A stretch of 64,000 bases of DNA from Pseudoalteromonas sp. XMcav2-N (lineage in GTDB: Bacteria > Pseudomonadota > Gammaproteobacteria > Enterobacterales > Alteromonadaceae), in contig NZ_JAMXSF010000002.1 of assembly GCF_024124545.1 (NCBI RefSeq), forward strand, positions 248,001 to 312,000, read 5' to 3'. Positions 55,429 through 64,000 of this stretch are shown here, one piece after another. Position 1 is the stretch's first letter. Each line of letters opens with the position of its first letter. A model generated the notes under the pieces. That model had not been told where the DNA came from. It was given only the letters and a program-made list of their open reading frames with translations, and did not search any database. The translations under genes were made by a program, and so were the position numbers.

Positions 55429-58400
55429 ATGATTGCCGAAATTACCCAGCAGAATTCTGCCAACACATTATTAAATGACTACATCAGTAAAATTTGCGGC
55501 CAAGGCTTTAGCGGGGATACAGATACAAGTTATGCGACCCGTATAGTCACTGCTACTGATAACAGTATCTATCAAGAAATACCTCAAGCCGTTATCTACC
55601 CTAAAAATACCAAAGATGTACAAGTTGCAATGCAAGTAGCATCTCTGGACCCTTTTTTGTCTTTAAGCTTTGGACCCAGAGGGGGAGGAACAGGTACTAA
55701 CGGGCAATCTCTTACACCTGGGATAGTGGTCGATCTCTCTCGTTACATGCGAGAAATTCTTGAAATAAATGAAGAAGAAGGCTGGGTACGAGTACAAACT
55801 GGCGTCATAAAAGATCAATTGAATGATTTCCTGAAGCCTTACGGATTCTTTTTTGCGCCAGATCTATCAACCAGTAATCGCGCGACTATTGGTGGCATGA
55901 TTAATACCGATGCTTCTGGTCAGGGCTCTCTGGTCTACGGTAAGACCAGCGATCACGTACTGGAACTTAAAACCATACTTGTAGATGGCACTGAGCTCAA
56001 CACCAATAAACTTGAACTTGAAAAAGCGGAACTTCTAGCTGAGCAGACTAACAGAGTTGGTGAAATATATAAGACAGTATTAACTAGCTGCCGGGAAAAC
56101 AGAGAACTTGTCCTTGAGAAATTTCCGAGACTTAATAGATTCCTCACGGGCTATGATCTCGAAAATGTCTTTGACGATGAGATGACCACATTTGATTTAA
56201 GCCGTGTAATCACAGGATCTGAAGGGTCGTTAGGCATAGTTACCGAAGCGAAACTGAACGTAACCCGCATACAGCCGTACAAAACACTCATCAATATCAA
56301 ATACGATTCTTTTGAGTCTGCTTTGAGGAACTCACCTTTCTTAGTTGCAGCAAATGCAACTTCCGTAGAAACAGTAGACAGTAAAGTTTTGAATCTAGCC
56401 AAGCAAGACATCATTTGGCATTCAGTATCGGACTTAATCTCGGATGTTCCAGGAGTTGAGGTTCAGGGCCTCAACATGGTTGAGTTTAATGGCGAGACCC
56501 CAGAAGAAATCGAAGGAAAGGTTTCTTCGTTATGCAATCAGCTTGAACAACTTATCACCAACCGAGAAGCGGGTGTTGTTGGCTATCAACTTACTAATGA
56601 TAAAGCCGATATACTAAAAATATACGCTATGCGTAAAAAAGCAGTGGGCTTGTTGGGTAACACTAAAGGAAAACAGAAGCCACTTGCTTTTGCAGAAGAT
56701 ACCGCTGTACCACCAGAAAATCTTGCAGAATTTATTTTAGAGTTCAGGGCACTGTTGGACAGTAAAGGTTTGCACTATGGCATGTTTGGCCATGTGGATG
56801 CCGGCGTACTACATGTTCGACCCGCTTTAGACATGTGCGATCCTGAACAAGAAAAATTGTTGCGTGAAATATCAGATCAAGTCGTTGCATTGACCGCTAA
56901 GTATCGTGGGCTCATGTGGGGCGAGCATGGTAAGGGATATCGAAGCGAATATGGTCCGGCTTTTTTTGGTGACGTACTTTTTACTGAACTTAGAAAAATA
57001 AAATCAGTGTTTGATAAGAATAATCGCCTGAACCCGGGAAAAATCTGCACGCCGCTAGAGTGTAATGATAGTCTGGTCAGTGTTGATGACCAGAAACGTG
57101 CATGGTTTGATAGAGCTATCAATATTGAAGTCAAAGAAAGTTTCGAAAATGCGATGAACTGCAATGGTAATGGACTTTGCTTTAATTATGATGAAGCCTC
57201 TCCCATGTGCCCGTCATATAAAGTGACCAAAGATCGCCGTCACTCACCTAAAGGCAGAGCTTCTCTGATACGAGAGTGGTTTCGTCTTCAGGAAGAGCAG
57301 GGGGTTGATTTACTATCTTCAGAGAAAACGCTGATAGAAAAAGAAAACGATACCACCTGGTGGGAGCGTTTTAGAAACAACCGAAAGAAACAACAGGGCA
57401 TCTATGACTTTTCACATGAAGTTAAAGAATCAATGGATGAATGTCTTGCTTGTAAGGCGTGTACCACTGCATGTCCGATTAAAGTTGATGTGCCAAGTTT
57501 TCGGGCTCGCTTCCTAAATCTATATTACAGTAGATACAACCGTCCATTAAAGGATCACCTTGTTGCAAATGTGGAACAAACAACGCCTCTGATGGCTAAG
57601 CTGCCAAGACTTACTAACTTTGTTGTGAATTTTGCTCCTGTCAAATCAGCATTGAAAAATATTGTAGGTTATGTAGATACGCCAACGTTAAGCGCCCCAA
57701 CTTTAGACAAACGCACCAACAGTGAGTATAAGTACGACGAAAAAAAGTTTTCTACACTGTCAAAAGAACAAATGTCCGATATTATTTTTATCGTTCAGGA
57801 TCCGTTTACCAGTTTCTACGAAGCTGAGTTAGTAGAAGCATTTATGCAAGTAATTACTAAACTCGGTAAAAAGCCAGTGCTCTTACCATTTGTTCCAAAC
57901 GGTAAAGCTCAACATGTAAAAGGGTTTTTAAAAGAATTCAAATCAACAGCTAAGTCTGCGACTGAGTTTTTGTCACGTATTGCCAGTTATGGCCGCCCAC
58001 TCGTAGGATTAGATGCCTCTTTGGTACTGTGTTACAGAGACGAATATCTCAAGATCCTGAATGAAGACAAATTAGCATTTACAGTTCACCTTGCGCATGA
58101 GTGGCTGTCAACTCAGGACTGGAGTTCAGTTGGGAAGTTGTCAAACGTAAACGGCAACTCCGTTGTCAAGTTACTTAGTCATTGCACAGAGACCAGTGCT
58201 ATGCCTGAAAGCAAAACTGTTTGGAAAGATATCTTTGAGCATCTTGGTGTGAACTTGGAGACTCCAGCAACAGGATGTTGCGGAATGGCTGGCACTTATG
58301 GCCATGAAACCGATCATCAGCACAACTCAAGATCATTATATGAAATGTCGTGGCAAAAACACACGAGTAATATGGCAGAAGAAACAGTACTGGCTACGGG

Positions 58401-58482
58401 CTTTTCTTGTCGTTGCCAGGTTAAGCGTTACGAGAATAAAAAACCAATGCATCCGATAGAGTACATTGCAAAGAGTCTTTAA
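55429..58482 (+). CDS. ydiJ: YdiJ-type FAD/4Fe-4S dehydrogenase (D-2-hydroxyacid type)
   Basis: 1017 residues, matching E. coli YdiJ (1018). N-terminal FAD-binding domain of the PCMH/GlcD type (SLSFGPRGGGTGTNGQSLTPG, ITGSEGSLGIVTEAKLNV), FAD-oxidase C-domain (GMFGHVDAGVLHVRPALD, WGEHGKGYRSEY), a ferredoxin-like part with CNGNGLCFNYDEASPMCPSY and CLACKACTTACPIKVDVP, and a C-terminal CCG-type region (TGCCGMAGTYGHE). Relatives oxidise D-2-hydroxyglutarate or D-lactate and pass electrons to the respiratory chain. No partner gene is adjacent. Confidence 0.92.
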   Translation: MIAEITQQNSANTLLNDYISKICGQGFSGDTDTSYATRIVTATDNSIYQEIPQAVIYPKNTKDVQVAMQVASLDPFLSLSFGPRGGGTGTNGQSLTPGIVVDLSRYMREILEINEEEGWVRVQTGVIKDQLNDFLKPYGFFFAPDLSTSNRATIGGMINTDASGQGSLVYGKTSDHVLELKTILVDGTELNTNKLELEKAELLAEQTNRVGEIYKTVLTSCRENRELVLEKFPRLNRFLTGYDLENVFDDEMTTFDLSRVITGSEGSLGIVTEAKLNVTRIQPYKTLINIKYDSFESALRNSPFLVAANATSVETVDSKVLNLAKQDIIWHSVSDLISDVPGVEVQGLNMVEFNGETPEEIEGKVSSLCNQLEQLITNREAGVVGYQLTNDKADILKIYAMRKKAVGLLGNTKGKQKPLAFAEDTAVPPENLAEFILEFRALLDSKGLHYGMFGHVDAGVLHVRPALDMCDPEQEKLLREISDQVVALTAKYRGLMWGEHGKGYRSEYGPAFFGDVLFTELRKIKSVFDKNNRLNPGKICTPLECNDSLVSVDDQKRAWFDRAINIEVKESFENAMNCNGNGLCFNYDEASPMCPSYKVTKDRRHSPKGRASLIREWFRLQEEQGVDLLSSEKTLIEKENDTTWWERFRNNRKKQQGIYDFSHEVKESMDECLACKACTTACPIKVDVPSFRARFLNLYYSRYNRPLKDHLVANVEQTTPLMAKLPRLTNFVVNFAPVKSALKNIVGYVDTPTLSAPTLDKRTNSEYKYDEKKFSTLSKEQMSDIIFIVQDPFTSFYEAELVEAFMQVITKLGKKPVLLPFVPNGKAQHVKGFLKEFKSTAKSATEFLSRIASYGRPLVGLDASLVLCYRDEYLKILNEDKLAFTVHLAHEWLSTQDWSSVGKLSNVNGNSVVKLLSHCTETSAMPESKTVWKDIFEHLGVNLETPATGCCGMAGTYGHETDHQHNSRSLYEMSWQKHTSNMAEETVLATGFSCRCQVKRYENKKPMHPIEYIAKSL

Positions 58483-58658
58483 TACAAAAGATGGTAGCGA
58501 TACGTATTTGTGTCGCTACTTTTCGATTTTACTTACACTCTATCACTGATTTTCTTATCAAACCTCAATTTAACATAATTTAAAAATCACGACTTCATTT
58601 GACTGTTTTTTGAGATCAACGGGAATAATGTTGCGGGAGTAGCATCGCGCTAAATGGT
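58483..58658. other. Intergenic region upstream of Ter-like site 18
   Basis: No gene. It contains an XerD-arm-like 11-mer ATTTAACATAA at 58568-58578 without a visible XerC arm. Confidence 0.4.
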
Positions 58659-58669
58659 ATGATGTGTTC
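58659..58669 (+). other. Ter-like site 18
   Basis: ATGATGTGTTC preceded by GGT, plus strand, in the intergenic region 58483-59019. It is the farthest copy from the origin in this window (15.4 kb) and in the same orientation as all others. The rest of the region has no supported gene. Confidence 0.65.
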
Positions 58670-59019
58670 CACTACGCTTCTAAATTCAAGAGATTGGAGG
58701 ATTTAAACTATAGTGGTGTGAACAAGGGCCAGGGTTTACAGAGCTTCCTTTTTTAGTACTGAAATAAGCGATTCAGATACGCTCTTTGAAAACACAGGTA
58801 ATTCGAATCAGGACTTTAGCTTTGCTGAAGAGATATTTTTTATACTGAGTTTAAACGCCTGTTTCACAAAGCCGATATGAACGAATCACATTTCAATATG
58901 GATTCGTGTTTTATTAGACTGTAAGCGAGCTCTATTCGATTTTCATGAAGTAACAACGATACCCAATGATGCTCAAATAAATCATTAGGCTTTCGTGGTA
59001 TTAAGAATAAAAAAGAGAT

Positions 59020-60228
59020 CTACAATTTACGTTTTATCCCAGACTTGGCTCTTTCCTTAATATTAGTCTGGATATATATCTGATCGGTCGTCGCTATTTT
59101 TGAATGGCCCAGATCTTCGGATAAATGTTTAAGAGGGCGGTGCTGCGCATCGTGCGTGGCACCTGTGTGGCGAAGCCAATGCGATGTAGCTGCTTGTAAG
59201 TTTTCAGCTTCCTCGTGAAATCCATCCTCGTTGAGCTTTTTAATTGCCAGATCAAAACTTTCCTGCACGATTCTGCGAATTTGTCTTACATTCATACCTC
59301 CGCTACCGCGAAGCTTGTGAATAATTGGGTGGGGTTCATCGACGCGAGGTAAGGAAGTCAGCCCTCTGCTTAAACGATAACGCTTTAAATACTCGATGAA
59401 TTCTTCGCTTAATGTGACATCTCGAAGCTTGTTTCCTTTGCCCATAATACGCAAAAACCAAAAACCATCTTGGTCTTGCCAGAAATGACTCATTACAGGT
59501 GCCCATTGCGGGCGGTCAGACAATTCGGATATCCTTAAATATAAGCCTTTTAAACAAGCTAATGTGAACAGGTTTCTTTCAAGCTTAGGGTCCTTTTCAC
59601 ACCGGTCTTTTGTAACACCAAACACATATTCCCACTGCAGGTCACTCAGTGTGTCTGGCATCTTAATTTGTGACTGTACGACGAGATAAGGACAGTTCTT
59701 TTTCACCACAGGAACAAAGTTAGCGAATGATTTTTCTTCCAAAATGGCAAACTTATAAAACACATTTAATGCGGTGAACATTGATGCGAGTGTTTGCTGA
59801 CTCACCCCATTAGCCTTATAAACAAAGGGTCGCCAGTTTGAATTCACAACCCTTAAACCATTGCTATCCTTAAAACGCCATTGCACTGATTGAGCAACCC
59901 AGGCGTCACTGGTCTCAACGACGAACTCAACATATGCCTCAATGTCTTCACGTTTCAGATCAAATACAGAGGCTTTTTTTATTGTCCAGGACCACAGATA
60001 AAAGCGCTCTATTTCATTACGAAATCGATTAAATGTGGCTTCTGACTTGCGGCCATATACATACAAAAATTGATATAGAAACGCCAGATCGTTTTTACAA
60101 CAATGTGGATCAAAGACCTCACTGGTTAGAAAGTTGGCAATATCTGGGTATTCTGTCTCGAGTGTATTGTCCTCAAGATGTGCGACTAAGTACCTGAGCT
60201 GCTTAAGCGTATCAACTAATGGCGTCAT
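59020..60228 (-). CDS. Tyrosine recombinase/integrase
   Basis: 402 residues. An N-terminal SAM-like core-binding domain (about 1-190) is followed by the catalytic domain with the RKHRHY set: Arg in LYLRISELSD, Lys in IMGKGNKLRDVT, HWLRHTGATHD, GHSKIATT and Tyr in DQIYIQT. It strand-exchanges DNA at a specific site. No phage or transposon genes are adjacent, so it is either a solitary integrase or a resolvase-like recombinase of this replicon near the replication terminus. Its target is unknown. Confidence 0.9.
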   Translation of the reverse strand: MTPLVDTLKQLRYLVAHLEDNTLETEYPDIANFLTSEVFDPHCCKNDLAFLYQFLYVYGRKSEATFNRFRNEIERFYLWSWTIKKASVFDLKREDIEAYVEFVVETSDAWVAQSVQWRFKDSNGLRVVNSNWRPFVYKANGVSQQTLASMFTALNVFYKFAILEEKSFANFVPVVKKNCPYLVVQSQIKMPDTLSDLQWEYVFGVTKDRCEKDPKLERNLFTLACLKGLYLRISELSDRPQWAPVMSHFWQDQDGFWFLRIMGKGNKLRDVTLSEEFIEYLKRYRLSRGLTSLPRVDEPHPIIHKLRGSGGMNVRQIRRIVQESFDLAIKKLNEDGFHEEAENLQAATSHWLRHTGATHDAQHRPLKHLSEDLGHSKIATTDQIYIQTNIKERAKSGIKRKL

Positions 60229-60338
60229 TGTATGTGTATAACACTGATTATATAAACAGTGTTTTATTCTGAACTAAGCTCAGCAAGATTGCAACGGAAA
60301 ACCGAGCTCGCGCGTTATCCGCAGCGAGCACTTAAGCC

Positions 60339-61190
60339 TTAATTTTCTGCTTTCGAAGCATGCAATTCGCGAGTGTACTCGAAGATGATGGCAAGATTAC
60401 AAATGAACCAGAGATCTTTGATTATGAATAACCCCAACCCGTCTATCAGAGTAGTCGGTGAAAACCCACCATCGGCTGTGAACAAAAATGTCTGTGTCAT
60501 AATAAATACAGCACCTGTACCGACTATACCAATCAAAACCAGATTACGTCTGCCAAGCCAAATGCCGGCACCAAGTAGTATTGCAAATCCCAGGTCATAA
60601 ACACCGATTAAATCTGACGCTTGCTGGATTGTGAACACCTGATAAAGCCATGCCATAAACGGGGAGGTTTCGACCAAAGGCACTATGGCCTTGGCTTCCA
60701 ATTCTAGAAACTTCATTCCACCAATCCAGAAAAGTACAATAGCCACGGGAATATAATTTAATATCGCATGCTGGCGTGCTGAGATCCGCTTAGTGAAACA
60801 TAAATAAAGTGCCAAAGGTAACAGAGCAAAATACTTAATAATCCCCTGACCTGAACCAATAACCGGAAACCCGCCGTGTGCTGCAATCCAGCGACCAGCG
60901 TCGAACAGGGTTAGCAACATAATACCACTCAATACAACGAGCAAAGCAAATTGCGGTCTGCGTAACTGAGTTATAAAAAGCGCTGCGCCAACGCTTATAC
61001 CCGTAATTAAGAAAAATAGCCCAAATACCTGACTAAGACTCTGCATTGAATATAAATCGTTGAGCGAGTAAAAACCCAGGGCTTTTTCTACATAACCAAT
61101 ATTCCCCCCAAGAATAAACGAGCTACCGAGTAACATCAGGCTTAGGGCAACGGCAAAAGCAATCACCTTATAATTTATTGAGTGTGACAT
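60339..61190 (-). CDS. DUF417 (YkgB-like) inner-membrane protein
   Basis: 283 residues from the ATG at 61190, preceded by AGGACC; an ATG five codons upstream is possible. About seven hydrophobic segments. Pattern ...VLFWIGGMKFLELEAKAIVPLVETSPFMAWLY...SDLIGVYDLGFAILL matches the YkgB/DUF417 family of membrane proteins, implicated in oxidant (chlorine) resistance in E. coli (RclC). No redox enzyme is adjacent here, and the transport or catalytic role is unknown. Confidence 0.87.
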   Translation of the reverse strand: MSHSINYKVIAFAVALSLMLLGSSFILGGNIGYVEKALGFYSLNDLYSMQSLSQVFGLFFLITGISVGAALFITQLRRPQFALLVVLSGIMLLTLFDAGRWIAAHGGFPVIGSGQGIIKYFALLPLALYLCFTKRISARQHAILNYIPVAIVLFWIGGMKFLELEAKAIVPLVETSPFMAWLYQVFTIQQASDLIGVYDLGFAILLGAGIWLGRRNLVLIGIVGTGAVFIMTQTFLFTADGGFSPTTLIDGLGLFIIKDLWFICNLAIIFEYTRELHASKAEN

Positions 61191-61372
61191 AATGGTCCTA
61201 TGCAAATGGATGTACCAAGAAGACCGGACAAGCCCGTTTTAATTTCACTAAGGGTTAATTTTTTGATGAGTGAGAATCAAAATGGAGCCATTTGTGAGAT
61301 TGTTTGTATAGGTGCACGTTACCCATGAATAAGAAAGATGAGGGCGTTAACTCGCCATGTATCTAAAAGGAA

Positions 61373-61413
61373 AAATAAAAAGGGCAGTGCGCTAAAGGTA
61401 ACACAATGCCCAA
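61373..61413 (-). terminator. Terminator of the subtilisin gene
   Basis: On the minus strand GGGCATTGTG...CACTGCCC followed by TTTTTATTTTT. A second hairpin, GTAAGCC/GGCTTAC (61458-61487), lies closer to the stop codon without a T-run. Confidence 0.7.
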
Positions 61414-61496
61414 TCGATAATTCAGCTTTAACTGAATAGGTTATAGATAAACTAAATGTAAGCCAGGAGAAAGGTCAACCGGCTTACAGCAAAAGC

Positions 61497-63290
61497 TTAG
61501 TTTGTTTGGGCTTTAAGACTAACGCCACTATACGACGAGTAGCCTCGTAACATGATATGGAACGTGCCTGCCGATGGGTTATTAACCGTACACACCTCGT
61601 TATTGCCATTTTTATAAGGACGACAGTCATAAGTCGTACGAGTTGGCTGCGCGTTTGCACGTACATACAGGTCAGCATCGCCTGAGCCACCGCTCATTGT
61701 AAACGTCACTTTGCTTACCCCATTACCAACATTAAATGTGTAAAAGGTTTCACTGCCCGAACCACCACTCAGGCTGGATTTGGTTACACCATCTTGCAAC
61801 TCATTACCACCGGTGCCATTTAATGCTGCATCAACCGCGGCTGAAGCATCAATGATACCGCTACCACAACTGCTACATGTGGCAGGGAAGCTACGAGCAG
61901 TACTCTTCAAGATACTTTCAACTTCGTCCGGGCTTGCTGAGGGTTTAGCTTGCTTGATAAGGGCCGCTACACCTGCAACATGAGGTGCCGCCATTGACGT
62001 ACCTTGAGAGTATGCATAGCTATCACTTGAAGGTCCGTTACTACCAGAGTTGTAAGTAGACAAAATACCTTCCGGGTCATTGGCAAAGCTTTGCGCGCCA
62101 CCTGGTGCTGCAACGTCGATGTTTGAACCGTAGTTTGAGTAATAAGCGCGGCCACCGTTACGACCTACAGAAGCAACATTGATGATGCCGGAGCAGTTAC
62201 CCGGATTGAAATTGGCAGAATTTGAGTTGTCGTTACCCGCTGCAATTACGATGGTCGTACCGTTAGCACGCGCCGTGTTAATAGCGCTCTGTGTCGTTGA
62301 GCTACATGCACCGCTACCACCTAAGCTCATGTTGATGACATCAGCCGGGTTTGCGTTAGATGGTACGCCTGATACTGAACCACCTGATGCCCAGATGATA
62401 CCGTCTGCGATATCAGAAGTCAGACCGCCACATTTACCTAGTACACGTACAGGTACAATTTTGGCGTCATAAGCGACACCAGCCACACCCTGACCGTTGT
62501 TTGAAACCGCCGCGACCGTTCCCGCAACATGTGTACCGTGCCAGCTAGAGCTGCGAGCACTATGTGTATAGCCGCATTCATTGGCAGATACTGCATCACC
62601 CGGGTCACGTGCATCACTGTCACGACCACCGCCGTCGTTTGCTACTGACAAGTTGGAGATCATGTCGTAACCTTGCAGGATGTTTGCGTTCAGATCTGAG
62701 TGAGGGCGGTAACCAGTATCCAGTACAGCCACTACCACACCATTACCCGTTGCCTTATCCCACGCAGCAGGTGCGTTGATACCACCAGCAGACTCAAAAT
62801 AGTGCCACTGGCTTGAGTACTGTGGATCATTAGGGGTAGCGAAAGGTTGCAACATCTGGTCGATTTCGATGTATTCAATATTGCCTGTCTCGACCATTTC
62901 CTGCATCAGACTATGCGCATCAGCCGCAGAAAGCGTTTGGTCAACGCGCATAACGTGGTGATTGCTCAATGCCATTTGACGGACATATTTAGTTTGTAAC
63001 GACGCTTTCTTTTTGCTCTTGAAGCTCTTAACAAAAGTTTGTGCTCGCGAATTCATCATCGCCGGAGACATCTCGGCCTCAGAGATGGACATAAGCTGAT
63101 TGCTATTGTCCTTGTATTTAATGATAAACTGCGTGCCTGCGGTGTTTTGGCCTTCAATTTTCTGGCTCAACTGCGCCATACTTGCAACGCTATTGAACGC
63201 TTCAGCGTTATTTGCCGCAGCTTGAGTTGCGGCGAACATGCCTGAAATAGCCAGCGCAACGGCACCAATTTTTAAATTATTAGTTGTCAT
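61497..63290 (-). CDS. Secreted subtilisin-like serine protease (S8) with PPC domain
   Basis: 597 residues. A signal peptide (ending ATQAAA) is followed by an I9-type propeptide (FIIKYKDNSNQLM...HHVMRVDQTLSA) and the S8 catalytic domain: Asp in VVAVLDTGYRPHSDL, His in WHGTHVAGTVAA, oxyanion Asn in VIAAGNDN and Ser in GTSMAAPHVAGVAAL. A C-terminal PPC domain (ETFYTFNVG, GDADLYVRA, YDCRPYKNGN) is cut off or aids secretion. This is the architecture of cold-adapted extracellular alkaline proteases of Pseudoalteromonas and Vibrio. It is expected to act on environmental protein. Confidence 0.96.
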   Translation of the reverse strand: MTTNNLKIGAVALAISGMFAATQAAANNAEAFNSVASMAQLSQKIEGQNTAGTQFIIKYKDNSNQLMSISEAEMSPAMMNSRAQTFVKSFKSKKKASLQTKYVRQMALSNHHVMRVDQTLSAADAHSLMQEMVETGNIEYIEIDQMLQPFATPNDPQYSSQWHYFESAGGINAPAAWDKATGNGVVVAVLDTGYRPHSDLNANILQGYDMISNLSVANDGGGRDSDARDPGDAVSANECGYTHSARSSSWHGTHVAGTVAAVSNNGQGVAGVAYDAKIVPVRVLGKCGGLTSDIADGIIWASGGSVSGVPSNANPADVINMSLGGSGACSSTTQSAINTARANGTTIVIAAGNDNSNSANFNPGNCSGIINVASVGRNGGRAYYSNYGSNIDVAAPGGAQSFANDPEGILSTYNSGSNGPSSDSYAYSQGTSMAAPHVAGVAALIKQAKPSASPDEVESILKSTARSFPATCSSCGSGIIDASAAVDAALNGTGGNELQDGVTKSSLSGGSGSETFYTFNVGNGVSKVTFTMSGGSGDADLYVRANAQPTRTTYDCRPYKNGNNEVCTVNNPSAGTFHIMLRGYSSYSGVSLKAQTN

Positions 63291-63701
63291 AATAGTTTTT
63301 CCCTAGATTTAGTTGTTGTTCCTTCCGTTCAGCAACGCGTACAGAAGGCACTTGAATGTAAACACGCAGTTACTTTTAATTTAAATTCCGTTTACTTATA
63401 ATGCATGTAATTTGGGTTATAAGCGTTGAGCAGATTTCACACAGCTAGTTGTTTTGTAATATTTAATTCACGATTATTGGAGTTGTTATGATATATTTTT
63501 CATGTAAATGAATGTAAACAACTAGTGATAAATTATGAGTAATTCACACCTCTTTGGCCCTTTAATAAACACATGATCTGCATTAAGAAGTTCCAGTAGG
63601 TTTTGTAAATTCTGACTATCTTGAGTTATGGGCGGGCAGTTTTCTTTTAACTTTGTGAACACAGATATGTTCCTGCAAAAACACCTTAGAAAAGAGTAAT
63701 A

Positions 63702-63741
63702 GCCAAAAATCAGCGCACTTTTCAGGTGCTGCTTTTTGGCT
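63702..63741 (-). terminator. Terminator of the gene at the right edge
   Basis: Long imperfect hairpin AGCCAAAAATCAGCGCAC...GGTGCTGCTTTTTGGCT just after the stop codon on the minus strand. The hairpin itself contains A- and T-runs, so it may work in both directions. Confidence 0.6.
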
Positions 63742-63756
63742 TAAGCTTGTTATCGA

Positions 63757-64000
63757 CTACTGTTTACGACATTGCTGTGCGTCAAAGTCGACAATTATGC
63801 TGGTGTTTTCTGCATTACCAGAGATCTTTAGGTAAGACCAATACTCGCTTCCAGCTGCGATTTGAATGCATTCCGATGTGCCACCAGAATTAGATTGTGC
63901 GTCCTTATCGTTATCACTTGGCCAGCCACCATTTTTGTACAAAATGTTCAGACTTCCACTGCCATGCGCTGTTGTAATAGCCAGGCTTTGTGTAGAGGTA
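63757..64000 (-). CDS. C-terminal PPC-like domain of a secreted protein (cut by window edge)
   Basis: Reading from the right edge on the minus strand, the frame is open with no stop: ...SLAITTAHGSGSLNILYKNGGW, then SECIQIAAGSEYWSYLKISG and a terminal VDFDAQQCRKQ. This resembles the last about 80 residues of pre-peptidase C-terminal (PPC) domains, as carried by M9 collagenases and other secreted proteases of Vibrio and Pseudoalteromonas, with two Cys that could form a disulfide. The parent enzyme lies outside the window. It neighbours another PPC protease, so a secreted-protease cluster is likely. Confidence 0.65.
   Translation of the reverse strand, partial: TSTQSLAITTAHGSGSLNILYKNGGWPSDNDKDAQSNSGGTSECIQIAAGSEYWSYLKISGNAENTSIIVDFDAQQCRKQ

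Overview
The window looks like part of the secondary chromosome (chromid) of a marine gammaproteobacterium, most probably Pseudoalteromonas. This rests on a plasmid-type replication and partition module sitting among housekeeping-like genes (malate synthase G, isocitrate lyase, PEP synthase with PpsR, class II DAHP synthase, a YdiJ-type dehydrogenase, SbcCD, RmuC), a secreted subtilisin with a PPC domain, and a Tus protein beside the origin. No rRNA, tRNA or CRISPR array was recognised. Genus and replicon assignment are inferences from gene content, not from a search.

Layout. 1-7.4 kb: sbcCD end, small envelope genes, a metallophosphoesterase lipoprotein, a family 3 solute-binding protein and PhoD. 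7.4-15.8 kb: an accessory segment. Two nearly identical Hsp20 loci (promoter, RNA-thermometer-like leader, gene, terminator) lie as about 1 kb direct repeats around a STAND-type NTPase with sixteen 46-residue repeats, a small companion sharing its N-terminal motif, and a divergent lipase. 15.9-18.7 kb: Kef-type antiporter and tandem Usp protein. 18.9-26.2 kb: a Sel1-repeat/DUF2971 protein, then a three-gene operon of a VioB-like ferritin-fold protein with a Cys-rich tail, a DUF692 (MNIO) enzyme and a DUF2063 partner. 26.3-30.4 kb: divergent glcB and aceA. 30.4-40.5 kb: iteron-like repeats, a TPR histidine kinase, RmuC, a BaeR-like regulator and a SWIM/SNF2 helicase.

40.6-50.3 kb is the replication region: parB and parA (minus strand), an AT-rich, GATC-rich origin with four 19-bp iterons and two perfect DnaA boxes, a winged-helix-type initiator gene, then about 3 kb of non-coding DNA. 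That stretch carries 15 copies of an 11-bp motif (consensus ATGATGTGTTC), most of them in a 309-bp tandem array, followed by a tus gene. Three more copies lie further right (48.8, 50.2 and 58.7 kb). All 18 point the same way. I read this as a one-sided Tus-Ter fork trap next to the origin, which would make replication effectively unidirectional (leftward in these coordinates). Seven relatives of the origin iterons, four of them phased at 30-32 bp, lie 12.5 kb away at 30.4-30.8 kb and may be a second initiator-binding locus.

50.3-64 kb: DAHP synthase, ppsR/ppsA, a PGPGW membrane protein, the FAD/Fe-S dehydrogenase, a tyrosine recombinase, a DUF417 membrane protein, a secreted subtilisin, and the 3' end of another secreted protein cut by the window edge.
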